From an uncultured Collinsella sp. (GTDB lineage Bacteria; Actinomycetota; Coriobacteriia; Coriobacteriales; Coriobacteriaceae): a stretch of DNA of 64,000 bases. Below, one piece after another: positions 17,163-25,306 of this stretch. The stretch spans positions 1 to 64,000 of the forward strand of contig CAUBIC010000001.1 of NCBI GenBank assembly GCA_958435945.1. Direction: 5' to 3'. The notes below the pieces were generated by a model. The model was not told the origin of the DNA. It saw only the letters and a list, made by a program, of their open reading frames with translations, and did no database searches. Numbering within the stretch: the stretch's first letter is position 1; the number at the start of each line of letters is the position of its first letter. Both the position numbers and the translations under genes were made by a program.

Positions 17163-17230
17163 CTCGAACCCACAATCCTTGCGGCGAGAGATTTTAAGTC
17201 TCCTGCGTATGCCAATTCCGCCACGCCCCC
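17146..17230 (-). tRNA. tRNA-Leu (TAA anticodon)
   Basis: Minus-strand 85 nt with encoded CCA. The acceptor GGGGGCG pairs with CGCCCCT, the anticodon loop is CTTAAAA giving anticodon TAA (reads UUA), there is a long class II variable arm, and the T arm is GTGGGTTCGAGTCCCAC. Confidence 0.95.
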
Positions 17231-17261
17231 GTGAGACTAGAAGTCTAGCACAAGCCGTCCG

Positions 17262-17885
17262 TTACGCGTTGACGGCCATCGAGTGTTGCCCCGACTTCTC
17301 CAGGAACTCCTGGAACTTGGCTTCGTCGCCCTTGTTCTTGTACTGCAGGGCCAGCAGGTATTCCAGGCGGCAGCTCTTGACCTTGTCGTCACCGGCCTCC
17401 TTGAGCATGCGCTCCAGCTCGGGAATGTCGTTGTGGCGCTTGAGGATCATCGTGTCGTACATCAGCTGGCACTCGTGCGCGACTGCCTCGGCCTGACCGC
17501 CCTCAAAGCCCTTGATCTCGTGTAGCAGCTCCTTGGATTTTTTGCGGTCCTCCTGGCCAACGTAGTAGTTAAAGGCCTTAATGACCAGGTCGACACGCTG
17601 CATCTTGGGCAGGTTGAGTCCCAGCAGCAGGTCGAACATCTCGCTGGCGTGCTCGTGGTCCTCGCGCAGCAGATAGGAGTTCAGGCGCAGGTAGTCGCGG
17701 TTGTAGCGCGGGTACAGCATGCTGGTGAGTTTGCCGTCGAGCAAACGATCGAACTCGTCCCACTGCTTGGCGGCCATGAGCTGCTGCAGGCGTTTAAACG
17801 TGGTGCGTTTTTTGACGCTAAAGAACACCGACACGGCGATACAGATGATAACGACGGCGGTCCAGAGTGTGCGGGAATCGGGCAT
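17262..17885 (-). CDS. Membrane-anchored TPR-like hypothetical protein
   Basis: 207-aa protein with an N-terminal membrane anchor (LWTAVVIICIAVSVFFSV) then a basic KKRTTFKR stretch and an all-helical cytoplasmic region with TPR-like repeats (HASEMFDLLLGLNLPKMQRVDLVIKAFNYYV; AVAHECQLMYDTMIL). The function is unknown. The start at 17885 follows AAGGA; an upstream GTG at 17903 is possible. It is a single gene next to tRNA-Leu, same strand. Confidence 0.65.
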   Translation of the reverse strand: MPDSRTLWTAVVIICIAVSVFFSVKKRTTFKRLQQLMAAKQWDEFDRLLDGKLTSMLYPRYNRDYLRLNSYLLREDHEHASEMFDLLLGLNLPKMQRVDLVIKAFNYYVGQEDRKKSKELLHEIKGFEGGQAEAVAHECQLMYDTMILKRHNDIPELERMLKEAGDDKVKSCRLEYLLALQYKNKGDEAKFQEFLEKSGQHSMAVNA

Positions 17886-18048
17886 ATTAGGGTCCTTAGT
17901 CACTCATAAAGCGAGCGGTATGACAACACGTACTGGATGTATTATACGCAGTGCGCAAGCAAACTGGCATAAAAGCTCATCGAGGCCGAGTGGCATCGCT
18001 CGCTGCGGTACACTTACCTAAAGTAAACCATGAAGGGAGACATTACCT

Positions 18049-18336
18049 ATGAAGAAAATCGTTTTGGCTTGCGGTGCTGGCGCTGCTACTTCCACGCTCG
18101 TTGCCCAGAAGGTCGCCACCCTGCTCGACGCCAACGGTTATGCCGGCAAGTATGAGATCGTGCAGTGCGCCATCTCCGAGGCCAAGGATTACTGCGACGA
18201 GGGCGCTGACCTGCTGATCGCCACCACCGTTGCCCCCGAGGGCCTCACCTGCCCGTACGTGAGCGGCGTGCCCTTCATGACCGGCATGAACCGCGTCGCT
18301 GCCGAGAAGGCCGTCCTCGACGTTATGGCTCAGTAG
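18049..18336 (+). CDS. PTS galactitol-type EIIB component
   Basis: 95-aa phosphotransferase IIB of the lactose/galactitol superfamily. The phosphorylated Cys8 is in the loop VLACGAGAATSTLVA. No IIA or IIC gene is near, so it either serves a permease elsewhere or acts as a regulatory phosphocarrier. GAAGGGAGA precedes the ATG. The next gene starts 11 bp later. Confidence 0.85.
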   Translation: MKKIVLACGAGAATSTLVAQKVATLLDANGYAGKYEIVQCAISEAKDYCDEGADLLIATTVAPEGLTCPYVSGVPFMTGMNRVAAEKAVLDVMAQ

Positions 18337-18347
18337 GCGCTGCCTGT

Positions 18348-18722
18348 ATGAGTGAGCAGAACGCCAATCCGGTCGAGCTCTTTGGCATGCGCGTTGCCCA
18401 TGTGGGCATTAACGCCACCGACCCGGCAGACGCCCTGGAGATCGCGGAGCTGTTCTCGACGATGATGGGCCTGCCCGTCATCGAGACCCCCGTTTCGTAC
18501 TTTAACGATTCGCTGGTCGAGATCATGAAGCAGAACGGTCGTGGCGCCAAGGGCCACATTGGCTTTGCCGTCAACGACATCGATGCGGCGGAGAAGTGGT
18601 TTGCCGACCGCGGGCTCGAGGTCAACGAGGAGTCGCGCGTGCTGCTGCCCGACGGCGGCACCAAACTCGTGTACTTTAAGCGCGAGTTCGCCGGCTTCGC
18701 CGTGCACCTGTGCCGCGACTAG
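18348..18722 (+). CDS. VOC-family protein
   Basis: 124-aa vicinal-oxygen-chelate fold (glyoxalase/bleomycin-resistance type): VAHVGINATDPADALEIAELFSTMMGLPV at the N-terminus, GHIGFAVNDIDAAEKWFADRGLEV in the second module, and VYFKREFAGFAVHLC. Metal ligand candidates are His18, His60 and a late Glu or His. Tightly linked to the PTS EIIB, so possibly in the same sugar pathway; the substrate is unknown. Confidence 0.75.
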   Translation: MSEQNANPVELFGMRVAHVGINATDPADALEIAELFSTMMGLPVIETPVSYFNDSLVEIMKQNGRGAKGHIGFAVNDIDAAEKWFADRGLEVNEESRVLLPDGGTKLVYFKREFAGFAVHLCRD

Positions 18723-18746
18723 CGCACAAGCTGCTATAGCTAGCAA

Positions 18747-18783
18747 AAAGGGATAGAGCCGCGTGGCCCTATCCCTTTATTTA
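18747..18783. terminator. Bidirectional terminator
   Basis: AAAGGGATAGAGCC pairs with GGCCCTATCCCTTT (one mismatch, GCGT loop), followed by a T-rich tail on the plus strand and preceded by an A-run that gives a T-run on the minus strand. It lies between the convergent VOC and histidine kinase genes. Confidence 0.88.
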
Positions 18784-18798
18784 TGCCGAGGGGCATCC

Positions 18799-20094
18799 CT
18801 ACCGTGGCAGGCGAATCGTAAAGCGGCTGCCGACACCCTCGACCGAGGTCACGCCAATGACACCGCCATGGCTATCGACGATCCACTTGGCAATGGCGAG
18901 CCCCAGACCCGAGCCCTGCGCGCCGGCATCGCGCGCGTTGTCGGCACGGTAGAACCGCTCGAACGCGTGAGCTGCGGATTCCTGGTTCATGCCGATGCCC
19001 TCGTCCTCAACACTTATGTCGATCGTGCCCATGCCCGCATCGGGCGCTATGCCAAATGTGACGGTCGTTCCCGCGTCCGAGTACTTGGAGGCGTTTTGCA
19101 CGATCACGCGCAGGGCCTGCTTCACGAGTGCCACGTCGACGGACGCGTCGCAGCGCGGGTCGCTGATAAGCGCAGCGTCAAAGGCCAGTCGATACGTGTG
19201 CTCGGTATCGATCATCTGCGATTCCTCGCATACCTCGCCGACCAGTGCGGCCAGGTTGGTATGCACACGCCGCAGGACCGTGCGCCCGGCATCGCCGCGT
19301 GCCAAAAACAGCAACTGTTCCACGAGCTCCTGCATGTGCTCGCTTTCGGCCTTGAGGGACGCGATAGATTCCGCCAGCACGTCCGGGTCGTCTTTGCCCC
19401 AGCGGTCGAGCATGTTTACGTAGCCCTGAATCACCGCGATGGGCGTGCGCAGCTCGTGGCTTGCATCGTTGACAAAGCGCATCTGCTGCAGCTTGGCCTC
19501 TTGCATCTGGCGCAGCAGGCGGTTGAGTGCGACCTCGATGCTCGCCAGGTCGGCGTCGCCGGTGGTGACGCTCGGCGAGTCGACGCTTGCGCGTTCGATG
19601 GCCTGCTCCAGCGTTTCCATCTTGCCGCCGGAGAGCTGCATACGGCCGAGCTCGTCCACGCGCAAGGCCAGGTCGTTGAGCGGCGCCATGGTACGGCGCA
19701 CGCGCCTCGCGCCGCCGAGCATGTTGAGCACGCTGATGACCTGCCAACCTACAACGACAAGGTAGAGAGGCCATAGCGAGACGAGGTCCTGCGCGAGGGG
19801 GAAGGTCTTGGTGGTACGCGCAAGCTCGACGGTATAGGTGAGCGTTGTCAGGTCCCAGCCGCGCGCGGGCGTCAGCGACATGCCGCGAACGGTGGCGCTG
19901 GGGATCCATCCCGCGGTAAACGCGCCGTCGGGCAGCGTCTGGTTGTATCCATAGACGAGAATCGCCGCCGCAATCACCACCAGCAACAGATCGAGCCAGA
20001 CGTAGCTCACCAAGCGGCGCCACATGTAGCTCCAGTTGATGGCGCGGGCGATGGAGGTGACGCGCTTGGTCTCGGCGTTACGCGCGACAGACAT
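18799..20094 (-). CDS. Sensor histidine kinase
   Basis: 431-aa membrane kinase. It has two membrane segments (LDLLLVVIAAAILVYGY and PLYLVVVGWQVISVL) enclosing a short extracellular loop, a HAMP-like linker, the HisKA H-box NDASHELRTPIAVIQGY, and HATPase_c with IVQNASKYSD (N), DEGIGM (G1), FERFYRADNARD (F) and GSGLGLAI (G2). The start at 20094 gives a 17-bp overlap with the response regulator gene upstream; the frame is open to 20130. The signal is unknown. Confidence 0.9.
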   Translation of the reverse strand: MSVARNAETKRVTSIARAINWSYMWRRLVSYVWLDLLLVVIAAAILVYGYNQTLPDGAFTAGWIPSATVRGMSLTPARGWDLTTLTYTVELARTTKTFPLAQDLVSLWPLYLVVVGWQVISVLNMLGGARRVRRTMAPLNDLALRVDELGRMQLSGGKMETLEQAIERASVDSPSVTTGDADLASIEVALNRLLRQMQEAKLQQMRFVNDASHELRTPIAVIQGYVNMLDRWGKDDPDVLAESIASLKAESEHMQELVEQLLFLARGDAGRTVLRRVHTNLAALVGEVCEESQMIDTEHTYRLAFDAALISDPRCDASVDVALVKQALRVIVQNASKYSDAGTTVTFGIAPDAGMGTIDISVEDEGIGMNQESAAHAFERFYRADNARDAGAQGSGLGLAIAKWIVDSHGGVIGVTSVEGVGSRFTIRLPR

Positions 20095-20863
20095 AGCCCA
20101 CCCCGCGCACAGTTTGGATGATGCGGGCACCGCCGGCGTCTTCGATCTTGGCGCGCAGGTGCGCGATGTGTACGTCGACGTTGTTGGTGTCTCCTACGTA
20201 TTCGTAGCCCAGTGCCTCGTGCGCGATGCGCTCGCGCGTGAGCACGGTGCCGGCATGTGCCATAAGCAGGGCGAGGACGTCGAACTCGCGGGCCGTGAGC
20301 GCGATGGGCGAGCCGCCGACCGTGACTTCGCGGCGGTCGGGGTCGAGCGCAACCGAGCCCACGGTGAGCGTGGCAGGGGAGGGTGAAGCGGAGGCCTGGG
20401 TCGAGTTGCTGGCCGGGGGAATCGCAACGGCGCTCTCGCCCGCGCCGCCCGCCATACCCGCCCTGACGCCGGCGCCGCCAACGCCCGAAGCCGTCCGCAC
20501 GGCCTCCGAGCGCTTCAGCGCCACACGGATCCGTGCGAACAACTCCTCAATCGCAAACGGCTTGGTCAGGTAATCGTCAGCGCCGGCATCGAGCCCGGCC
20601 ACCTTGTCCATCACAGCATCGCGCGCGGTGACCATGATCACCGGCACGTCCTTGTGCTTGCGGACACGCCGCAGGACCTCCATGCCGTTGAGCTGCGGCA
20701 ACAGCACATCGAGCAGAATCAGATCGTAGTCGCGCTCCAGCGCCAGGTCAACGGCGGTGCGGCCATCGGCGGCGTGCTCCACCTGGTAGCCCTCGTGCTC
20801 CAGTTCGAGCGTCACAAAGCGGGCGATTTTCTCCTCGTCCTCTACGATAAGGATCCGTGCCAT
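20078..20863 (-). CDS. OmpR-family response regulator
   Basis: 261-aa regulator: receiver ARILIVEDEEKIARFV with phosphoacceptor Asp in LILLDVLLPQLNG, switch Thr in VTARD and Lys in TKPF; winged helix at the C-terminus (REFDVLALLMAHAG ... VDVHIAHLRAKIED ... IQTVRGVGYV). A Gly/Ala/Ser/Pro-rich linker of about 45 residues between the domains is longer than usual. Operon with the overlapping kinase gene. Confidence 0.92.
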   Translation of the reverse strand: MARILIVEDEEKIARFVTLELEHEGYQVEHAADGRTAVDLALERDYDLILLDVLLPQLNGMEVLRRVRKHKDVPVIMVTARDAVMDKVAGLDAGADDYLTKPFAIEELFARIRVALKRSEAVRTASGVGGAGVRAGMAGGAGESAVAIPPASNSTQASASPSPATLTVGSVALDPDRREVTVGGSPIALTAREFDVLALLMAHAGTVLTRERIAHEALGYEYVGDTNNVDVHIAHLRAKIEDAGGARIIQTVRGVGYVCRA

Positions 20864-20881
20864 GCGTGCCCCCGTCTGCGA

Positions 20882-21424
20882 TTACTTGTCGTCGTTCAGA
20901 TTTTGCTTGATGCCGTCCGCGGCATCGGCGGCGTGATCCATCAGGTTGTTGATGCTGCCGGGCACGTCGCCGTCGCTGTCGATACGGTAGCGCATGCCAA
21001 AGAACAGACCAATCAGCATCAGCCATATCGTGGCGCCCCAGGCAAACAGGGCGACGATGGGAATCAGGATGGGGATGTTGAGGATGATCGCATCGCGGCG
21101 CGTGGCGATAAACTTGGTGTCCAGGCTCAGGCGGAAGAGCTTTTTGAGGTACTCCCACACGCTGTCCATCTTCTTGGAGAAGTCGGTCTTTTCGCTCGAC
21201 TTTTCGTAGGCGGCCTGTGCGGCGACCATCTCGGCCGAGGGCTCATCGGCCGGCGCGGACTCGGTGGCGGCGTGCGCCGACGTGGTCTGGGTCTTGCCCT
21301 GCGACTCGAGCCAAATGATGGCGTCCAGAACGTTGCCGTCGGCGGCGTCGAGCGCGGCCTTGGCATCGGTATAGCTCACGTTGCACTTGGTGCGGATGGT
21401 TTCAACTTTTTCGAGGTCGTCCAT
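20882..21424 (-). CDS. DUF4342-type membrane protein with UBA-like domain
   Basis: 180-aa protein. The N-terminus (EKVETIRTKCNVSYTDAKAALDAADGNVLDAIIWLESQG) is UBA/TS-N-like as in DUF4342 proteins. A hydrophilic linker leads to a hydrophobic C-terminal region (AIILNIPILIPIVALFAWGATIWLMLIGLFFG) with one long or two short membrane segments. AAAGGA precedes the ATG. 18 bp separates it from the response regulator gene downstream, so it may share that operon. The function is unknown. Confidence 0.7.
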   Translation of the reverse strand: MDDLEKVETIRTKCNVSYTDAKAALDAADGNVLDAIIWLESQGKTQTTSAHAATESAPADEPSAEMVAAQAAYEKSSEKTDFSKKMDSVWEYLKKLFRLSLDTKFIATRRDAIILNIPILIPIVALFAWGATIWLMLIGLFFGMRYRIDSDGDVPGSINNLMDHAADAADGIKQNLNDDK

Positions 21425-21680
21425 GACCTGTCCTTTCGTTCGATGGGCGCGACGCCGGGCTATCTGCCCGGGCGCGAGCGTTGCGTTCGGCGGCCTGCGT
21501 TGCGCGGTGCCGCCCCGCCCTTGGTCGAACTCTATAGTGCAGGTTATAGATTAAGCGATTCTTGAGCCAAGATTAATAGTGGATGAGTTTTTGGGTGGCG
21601 CGGAGGCGGGCGGGGGCAGAAAAGGCAGGTTTTGCGTGGCGTGAAGGAGGTGCAGTCTGATCTTTGGGACGGCTGACAGC

Positions 21681-21860
21681 GAGGTCTAATACTTTTCCGA
21701 GAAGTGAATGAGTGAAAACGGACCCCCGAAGCATCGACACTTTTCGGGTGCCGTTTCCTGCGGCTTTGATGCCAGAATCCTGCGTTTATGCCGTTGAAAA
21801 ATGCGGATGCTCCAGGGGTCCAAAAACAGACGTTCACTTCGCGGAAAAGTATTAGACCTC
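21681..21860. mobile_element. 180-bp MITE-like element with 28-bp terminal inverted repeats
   Basis: 21681-21708 (starting GAGGTCTAATACTTTTCC) is the reverse complement of 21833-21860 with one mismatch. Subterminal blocks GGACCCC...AGCATC near 21720 and GATGCT...GGGGTCC near 21805-21820 are also complementary, so the whole unit can fold into one long hairpin. There is no credible ORF and no clear target-site duplication. It lies in a 556-bp gap before the AbiE pair. Confidence 0.7.
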
Positions 21861-21945
21861 GATAGCAGGGGATGGTGGGCCGATGACAAAGTGGTGGCAG
21901 AAAAGGGGTACGCAAAGCACGCCGGTCATAGGGAATCAAAATCAC

Positions 21946-21980
21946 GTTGCAAAAGCATGAGAATATCCTACAATTGCAAC
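21946..21980 (+). promoter_or_regulatory. AbiE promoter and operator, leaderless transcript
   Basis: TTGCAA (21947-21952), 16-bp spacer, TACAAT (21969-21974); the start codon is at 21981, about where transcription should begin. GTTGCAA (21946-21952) and TTGCAAC (21974-21980) form an inverted repeat that covers both promoter boxes, a suitable site for repression by AbiEi. Confidence 0.65.
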
Positions 21981-22604
21981 ATGAAGTACTTTAGCAACAT
22001 AACGGCGATAAGCGAGCTTTCCGAGAGTGAGGGCGTGTTCACCACAGCCCAGGCGGCTCGTATGGACATCTCTCGAGATGCGCTGGCACACTCATGCCGC
22101 GTGGGGCGTCTTGAACGGATATGCCACGGCGCCTACCGGATGTCGGGCACGCAGCGCCGAGACACTGACGAGCTCAACGCTTTTTGGAAACTCACCAATC
22201 CCTCCCTTTGCGCGTGGGAGAGAAAACGCCAGTGGGATGGCATCGCCGTGAGCGGTACGACAGCGGCGAACCTACAGCAAATGGGCGATTTCTATCTGTC
22301 CCCCTACAGGATGACCGCGCCCATGCGCATCAATACGAGAAACGAATCCCTTTCTTTTGCAAAGCGCGAGATCGCTGAGCAGGACATCGTCTGGCTCGAC
22401 GGCCTGCCGGTAACTAAACCCGAGCGCACGCTTGTTGATCTTTGCCTCGATTGCGAGGACCCCTCATTAATTATCGATGCCTATAACGACGCGCTTGGGC
22501 GAGGGCTCGAGATACAGCGGCTGAAAGATCTTGTAGAGGAGAACTCTAAAACCGCCAAACGACGCGAGTTGATGATGCCCTTGTTGACGGCGCTGAACGA
22601 GTAA
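21981..22604 (+). CDS. abiEi: AbiEi antitoxin, type IV toxin-antitoxin
   Basis: 207-aa protein of the AbiEi family: an N-terminal winged-helix DNA-binding part (FTTAQAARMDISRDALAHSCRVGRLERICHGAYRM) and an AbiEi C-terminal region with ISGTTAANL-like VSGTTAANL, DIVWLDGLPVTKPERTLVDLCLD. AbiEi proteins repress their own operon and counter AbiEii without binding it. The start at 21981 coincides with the predicted transcription start, so the mRNA is probably leaderless. It is followed by the toxin gene after 15 bp. Confidence 0.85.
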   Translation: MKYFSNITAISELSESEGVFTTAQAARMDISRDALAHSCRVGRLERICHGAYRMSGTQRRDTDELNAFWKLTNPSLCAWERKRQWDGIAVSGTTAANLQQMGDFYLSPYRMTAPMRINTRNESLSFAKREIAEQDIVWLDGLPVTKPERTLVDLCLDCEDPSLIIDAYNDALGRGLEIQRLKDLVEENSKTAKRRELMMPLLTALNE

Positions 22605-22619
22605 TGAAAAACGGAGGAC

Positions 22620-23510
22620 ATGGTGAAGTACAAAACACCTGCCGCACTGGAGATGGCTGTTAGGGATGCCGCAAGAGAATCGCCGATGGATACTAATCGG
22701 GCGATCGTCGGTTTCTACTTTCATCGCTTCCTATGTCGCGTTTTTTCAGAAGATGACGGCCGCTTTGTACTCAAGGGTGGCCAAAGCGTCCTGGCGCGAA
22801 CACTCGATGCGCGTGTCACAAGAGATATTGACTTGGTTGCTCAAGAGGAGAGCCTCGAAGAGGCTGTTGCCGATCTGGCGCGGGCGGCTTCGATTGATCT
22901 GGAGGATTTCGTTTCGTTTGTCTTTGATCGTGCAGAGCAGATCAAAAAAGAAGATGAGTATCGGTGTGGTGCGAAGGTGTGGTTCACCCCCTTTATGGGA
23001 ACCAAGAAGCTGCAGCCAATTTCAATTGACTTGGTAATTGATGAAGTGCGGGGACTTGAGCCTGAGGTTCTTGCGCCGATCGATCGTTTGAATATTGAGG
23101 GGCTCCCAGTCTGCGACTATCGAGTATGCCGAGTGGAGAGTGCCCTTGCAGATAAATTGCTCGCAATGGTAGAGATGCATGAGGGCCGTGCCTCTTCGCG
23201 AATCAAGGATATAGTCGACATCTTGGTGTACGCGAAAACTTGCTTCGTCGATGGGACTACGCTTGTCGAGAGGGTCGAGAAAGAAGCATCTGCCCGCAAG
23301 GTGGCAATGCCGGAAGAGTTCGTGGCGCCTCTCTGGTGGAAACAAAATGGTTCTGCGCAGTACATAAAGATGGCGAGGCAGGCGGGGGTACTTGATCTCG
23401 CGGGGAACATTGCTGGGGCAGAAGGGGTCGTCAATCGGTTGTATACACCGTGCTTTAATCATTCGGCGAATGTGCGCAAATGGAATCCTCAGACCACGGG
23501 ATGGGAATAG
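22620..23510 (+). CDS. abiEii: AbiEii nucleotidyltransferase toxin
   Basis: 296-aa nucleotidyltransferase of the AbiEii/MenT family, which blocks growth by modifying tRNA acceptor ends. The conserved motifs are RFVLKGGQSVLAR (GG-S) and TRDIDLVAQ (D-x-D), then the family Lys-bearing SALADKLLAMVEMHEGRASSRIKDIVD. GGAGG at 22613-22617 is closer to GTG 22623 (five bases) than to ATG 22620, so either start is possible. Operon with abiEi; together an abortive-infection or stabilisation module. Confidence 0.85.
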   Translation: MVKYKTPAALEMAVRDAARESPMDTNRAIVGFYFHRFLCRVFSEDDGRFVLKGGQSVLARTLDARVTRDIDLVAQEESLEEAVADLARAASIDLEDFVSFVFDRAEQIKKEDEYRCGAKVWFTPFMGTKKLQPISIDLVIDEVRGLEPEVLAPIDRLNIEGLPVCDYRVCRVESALADKLLAMVEMHEGRASSRIKDIVDILVYAKTCFVDGTTLVERVEKEASARKVAMPEEFVAPLWWKQNGSAQYIKMARQAGVLDLAGNIAGAEGVVNRLYTPCFNHSANVRKWNPQTTGWE

Positions 23511-23520
23511 GCTAGATAGT

Positions 23521-23557
23521 TAAGCCGGCGGCAGGATTAGTTCCTGCCGCCGGCTTA
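23521..23557. terminator. Bidirectional stem-loop after abiEii
   Basis: TAAGCCGGCGGCAGGA pairs perfectly over 16 bp with TCCTGCCGCCGGCTTA (23542-23557), TTAGT loop. It sits between convergent abiEii and the 23584 gene. The T-tract is weak (CGTTTCT), but the stem is very stable. Confidence 0.75.
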
Positions 23558-23583
23558 AGACGTTTCTACTGCCTATGTATGCG

Positions 23584-25017
23584 CTACTCACAGGCCTGGT
23601 CGACCACCTGAGTAACGGCCTTCTTTGCGGCTTCGAGGTTGCGCTGGGCTTGGGCGACAGCGGCCTCGGCTTGTTTCTTGGCCCTTACGACCTCGGCAAA
23701 GCGATTGATGGATTCGCTATACTCGCGCGTACGCGGGTCGAGTGCTGGTGGGACTTCGATCTCGAACAGATCGGTAGGGCGGATGGCGTGGCTGTACTGA
23801 TTGTCGGACAATACCTGCAAAACTATGGACCCATGGCCGTCGGTGAGGTACGCCGCGACCATCTCTGCATACACCATGCGCTCCTCGTCGGTCATCGTTG
23901 GAATCGCCGGGCGAATGGCGGTGGTGTTGTGCGAGGCAACTAGATGCTGCTTTGCATCATCGATGCCGACCACAAGTAGGTTCGACGCGCCGTAACGACC
24001 GAGTATGCGCGGCATGACGATATCGCCGCAACGAAGCTCGTAACGAGCCAACACGTCTGGACTTACCTTTACAGGTTCGGAATCCAGCTCCGACGCGCCT
24101 TCCGCAACATCCTTGGGCAGCAAATAGCCGTTGCGGAAATCCTGAGATGAAATGCGGCGCACCTCGACAGCGTCGATGTCATCCGAGGTGGTGCTGTCTC
24201 GGGGCATAAACGGCACCACGCGCATAAAGCTGTCGCCGAGCGTTGCGCTGTAGTTTTGAGCTACGGAGATCAGGCCAACCCTGCCTTTGGAGAGCGCGGC
24301 GTGGTGTTGGAGTAGCTTGCGCGTTTCGAGCTCGACGGTTTCAATGGAAACCGTTTTGCGTGAGTCGCACTCGATGCCGCTCCAGTCAGGGGAGAAAGCC
24401 AAGGGAAGATTGGGGTAGCGAGCCCCGTCGGCAAACCGAAGGCGTGGCATGGGCGTGGCGGCATTGCGGAATGAAACGCTGCGATTTCCCGTCGACAATA
24501 CAATAAGTGCGTACATGCCGTGCATCGGAGATTCGGCGAGCGGGTGATATAGGACGCTTTCGACGAGCCCCTCGCGCAACAGAATCGCGCGTGCCTGCTC
24601 GGCGTTGTCCAAAGACTCGAACGGCAGCAGTACGGCGGCTCGAGTACGACCGGAGAGGGCTAGTGCATACAGGCACCAGAGATAGGCCTCCCAATCGCAG
24701 AAGCCCAGGTAGCCAGGCTCCAGATCATTAATGAGCGCCTCACATGCGCTGTTGATTTCGCGAAAACGTTTGCGAACGCAAGCTGTGGCATCGATAAACA
24801 CCGGCGCCGCGTTGTCATTGCCCGTGTTCTGCTTGCCGGGCTCAAGTTCGCAAATATTAGGTACGCCGTTGCCGTTCAGCCTGAAGCATTCACGAAGCGC
24901 CTCGCAGCCGATGGCGCCAGGTAGGCGAACGGTGAGTAGGCGGCTGCCTTGTTCTAGGTTAAGCGCGCGCGAGAGGGCGGCGGCGGTGAGACGTGGCAAT
25001 GATGTTGTTTCACGCAT
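23584..25017 (-). CDS. Pseudo-N6-methyltransferase fused to HsdS-like domain
   Basis: 477-aa protein. Residues about 100-215 resemble the end of a type I/II N-6 DNA methylase fold (SGRTRAAVLLPFESL, LLREGLVESVLYHPL, GMYALIVLSTGNRSVSF). The SAM loop (DPxxGSG) and catalytic NPPY are not present. Residues 250-477 look like a specificity-subunit target-recognition half (ISSQDFRNGYLLPKD, YELRCGDIVMPRILGRYGASNLLVV, LYSDNQ-like SDNQYSHAIRPTDLFEIEVPP) and end in a helical coiled coil, as HsdS does. No HsdR is near. Probably a DNA-binding adaptor rather than a methylase; its promoter faces the 25307 gene. Confidence 0.55.
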   Translation of the reverse strand: MRETTSLPRLTAAALSRALNLEQGSRLLTVRLPGAIGCEALRECFRLNGNGVPNICELEPGKQNTGNDNAAPVFIDATACVRKRFREINSACEALINDLEPGYLGFCDWEAYLWCLYALALSGRTRAAVLLPFESLDNAEQARAILLREGLVESVLYHPLAESPMHGMYALIVLSTGNRSVSFRNAATPMPRLRFADGARYPNLPLAFSPDWSGIECDSRKTVSIETVELETRKLLQHHAALSKGRVGLISVAQNYSATLGDSFMRVVPFMPRDSTTSDDIDAVEVRRISSQDFRNGYLLPKDVAEGASELDSEPVKVSPDVLARYELRCGDIVMPRILGRYGASNLLVVGIDDAKQHLVASHNTTAIRPAIPTMTDEERMVYAEMVAAYLTDGHGSIVLQVLSDNQYSHAIRPTDLFEIEVPPALDPRTREYSESINRFAEVVRAKKQAEAAVAQAQRNLEAAKKAVTQVVDQACE

Positions 25018-25306
25018 GTATAGAGCCCTTTCTTCTTGGTGGGCTATATAATAGCAGAAAAATTTAAAAATTTCTAATGACGAGAACAGCCTACTGTGCT
25101 ATCCTCGAAGCAATCCAAAACCAACTCAATACCAACTGCTTGATGCAATCGCTACACAGCCTTTAGGCAAACCGCGCTATCAAGCAGGGTGATTTCACTA
25201 ACGAAGCTGCAGGTTAGGTCGATTGTCATCATCCATACCTCAGAGCATTCTAAAACTTAGAACAGACTTACACCAAACACCCGAAACCGGATAGAAAGAA
25301 ACATTC

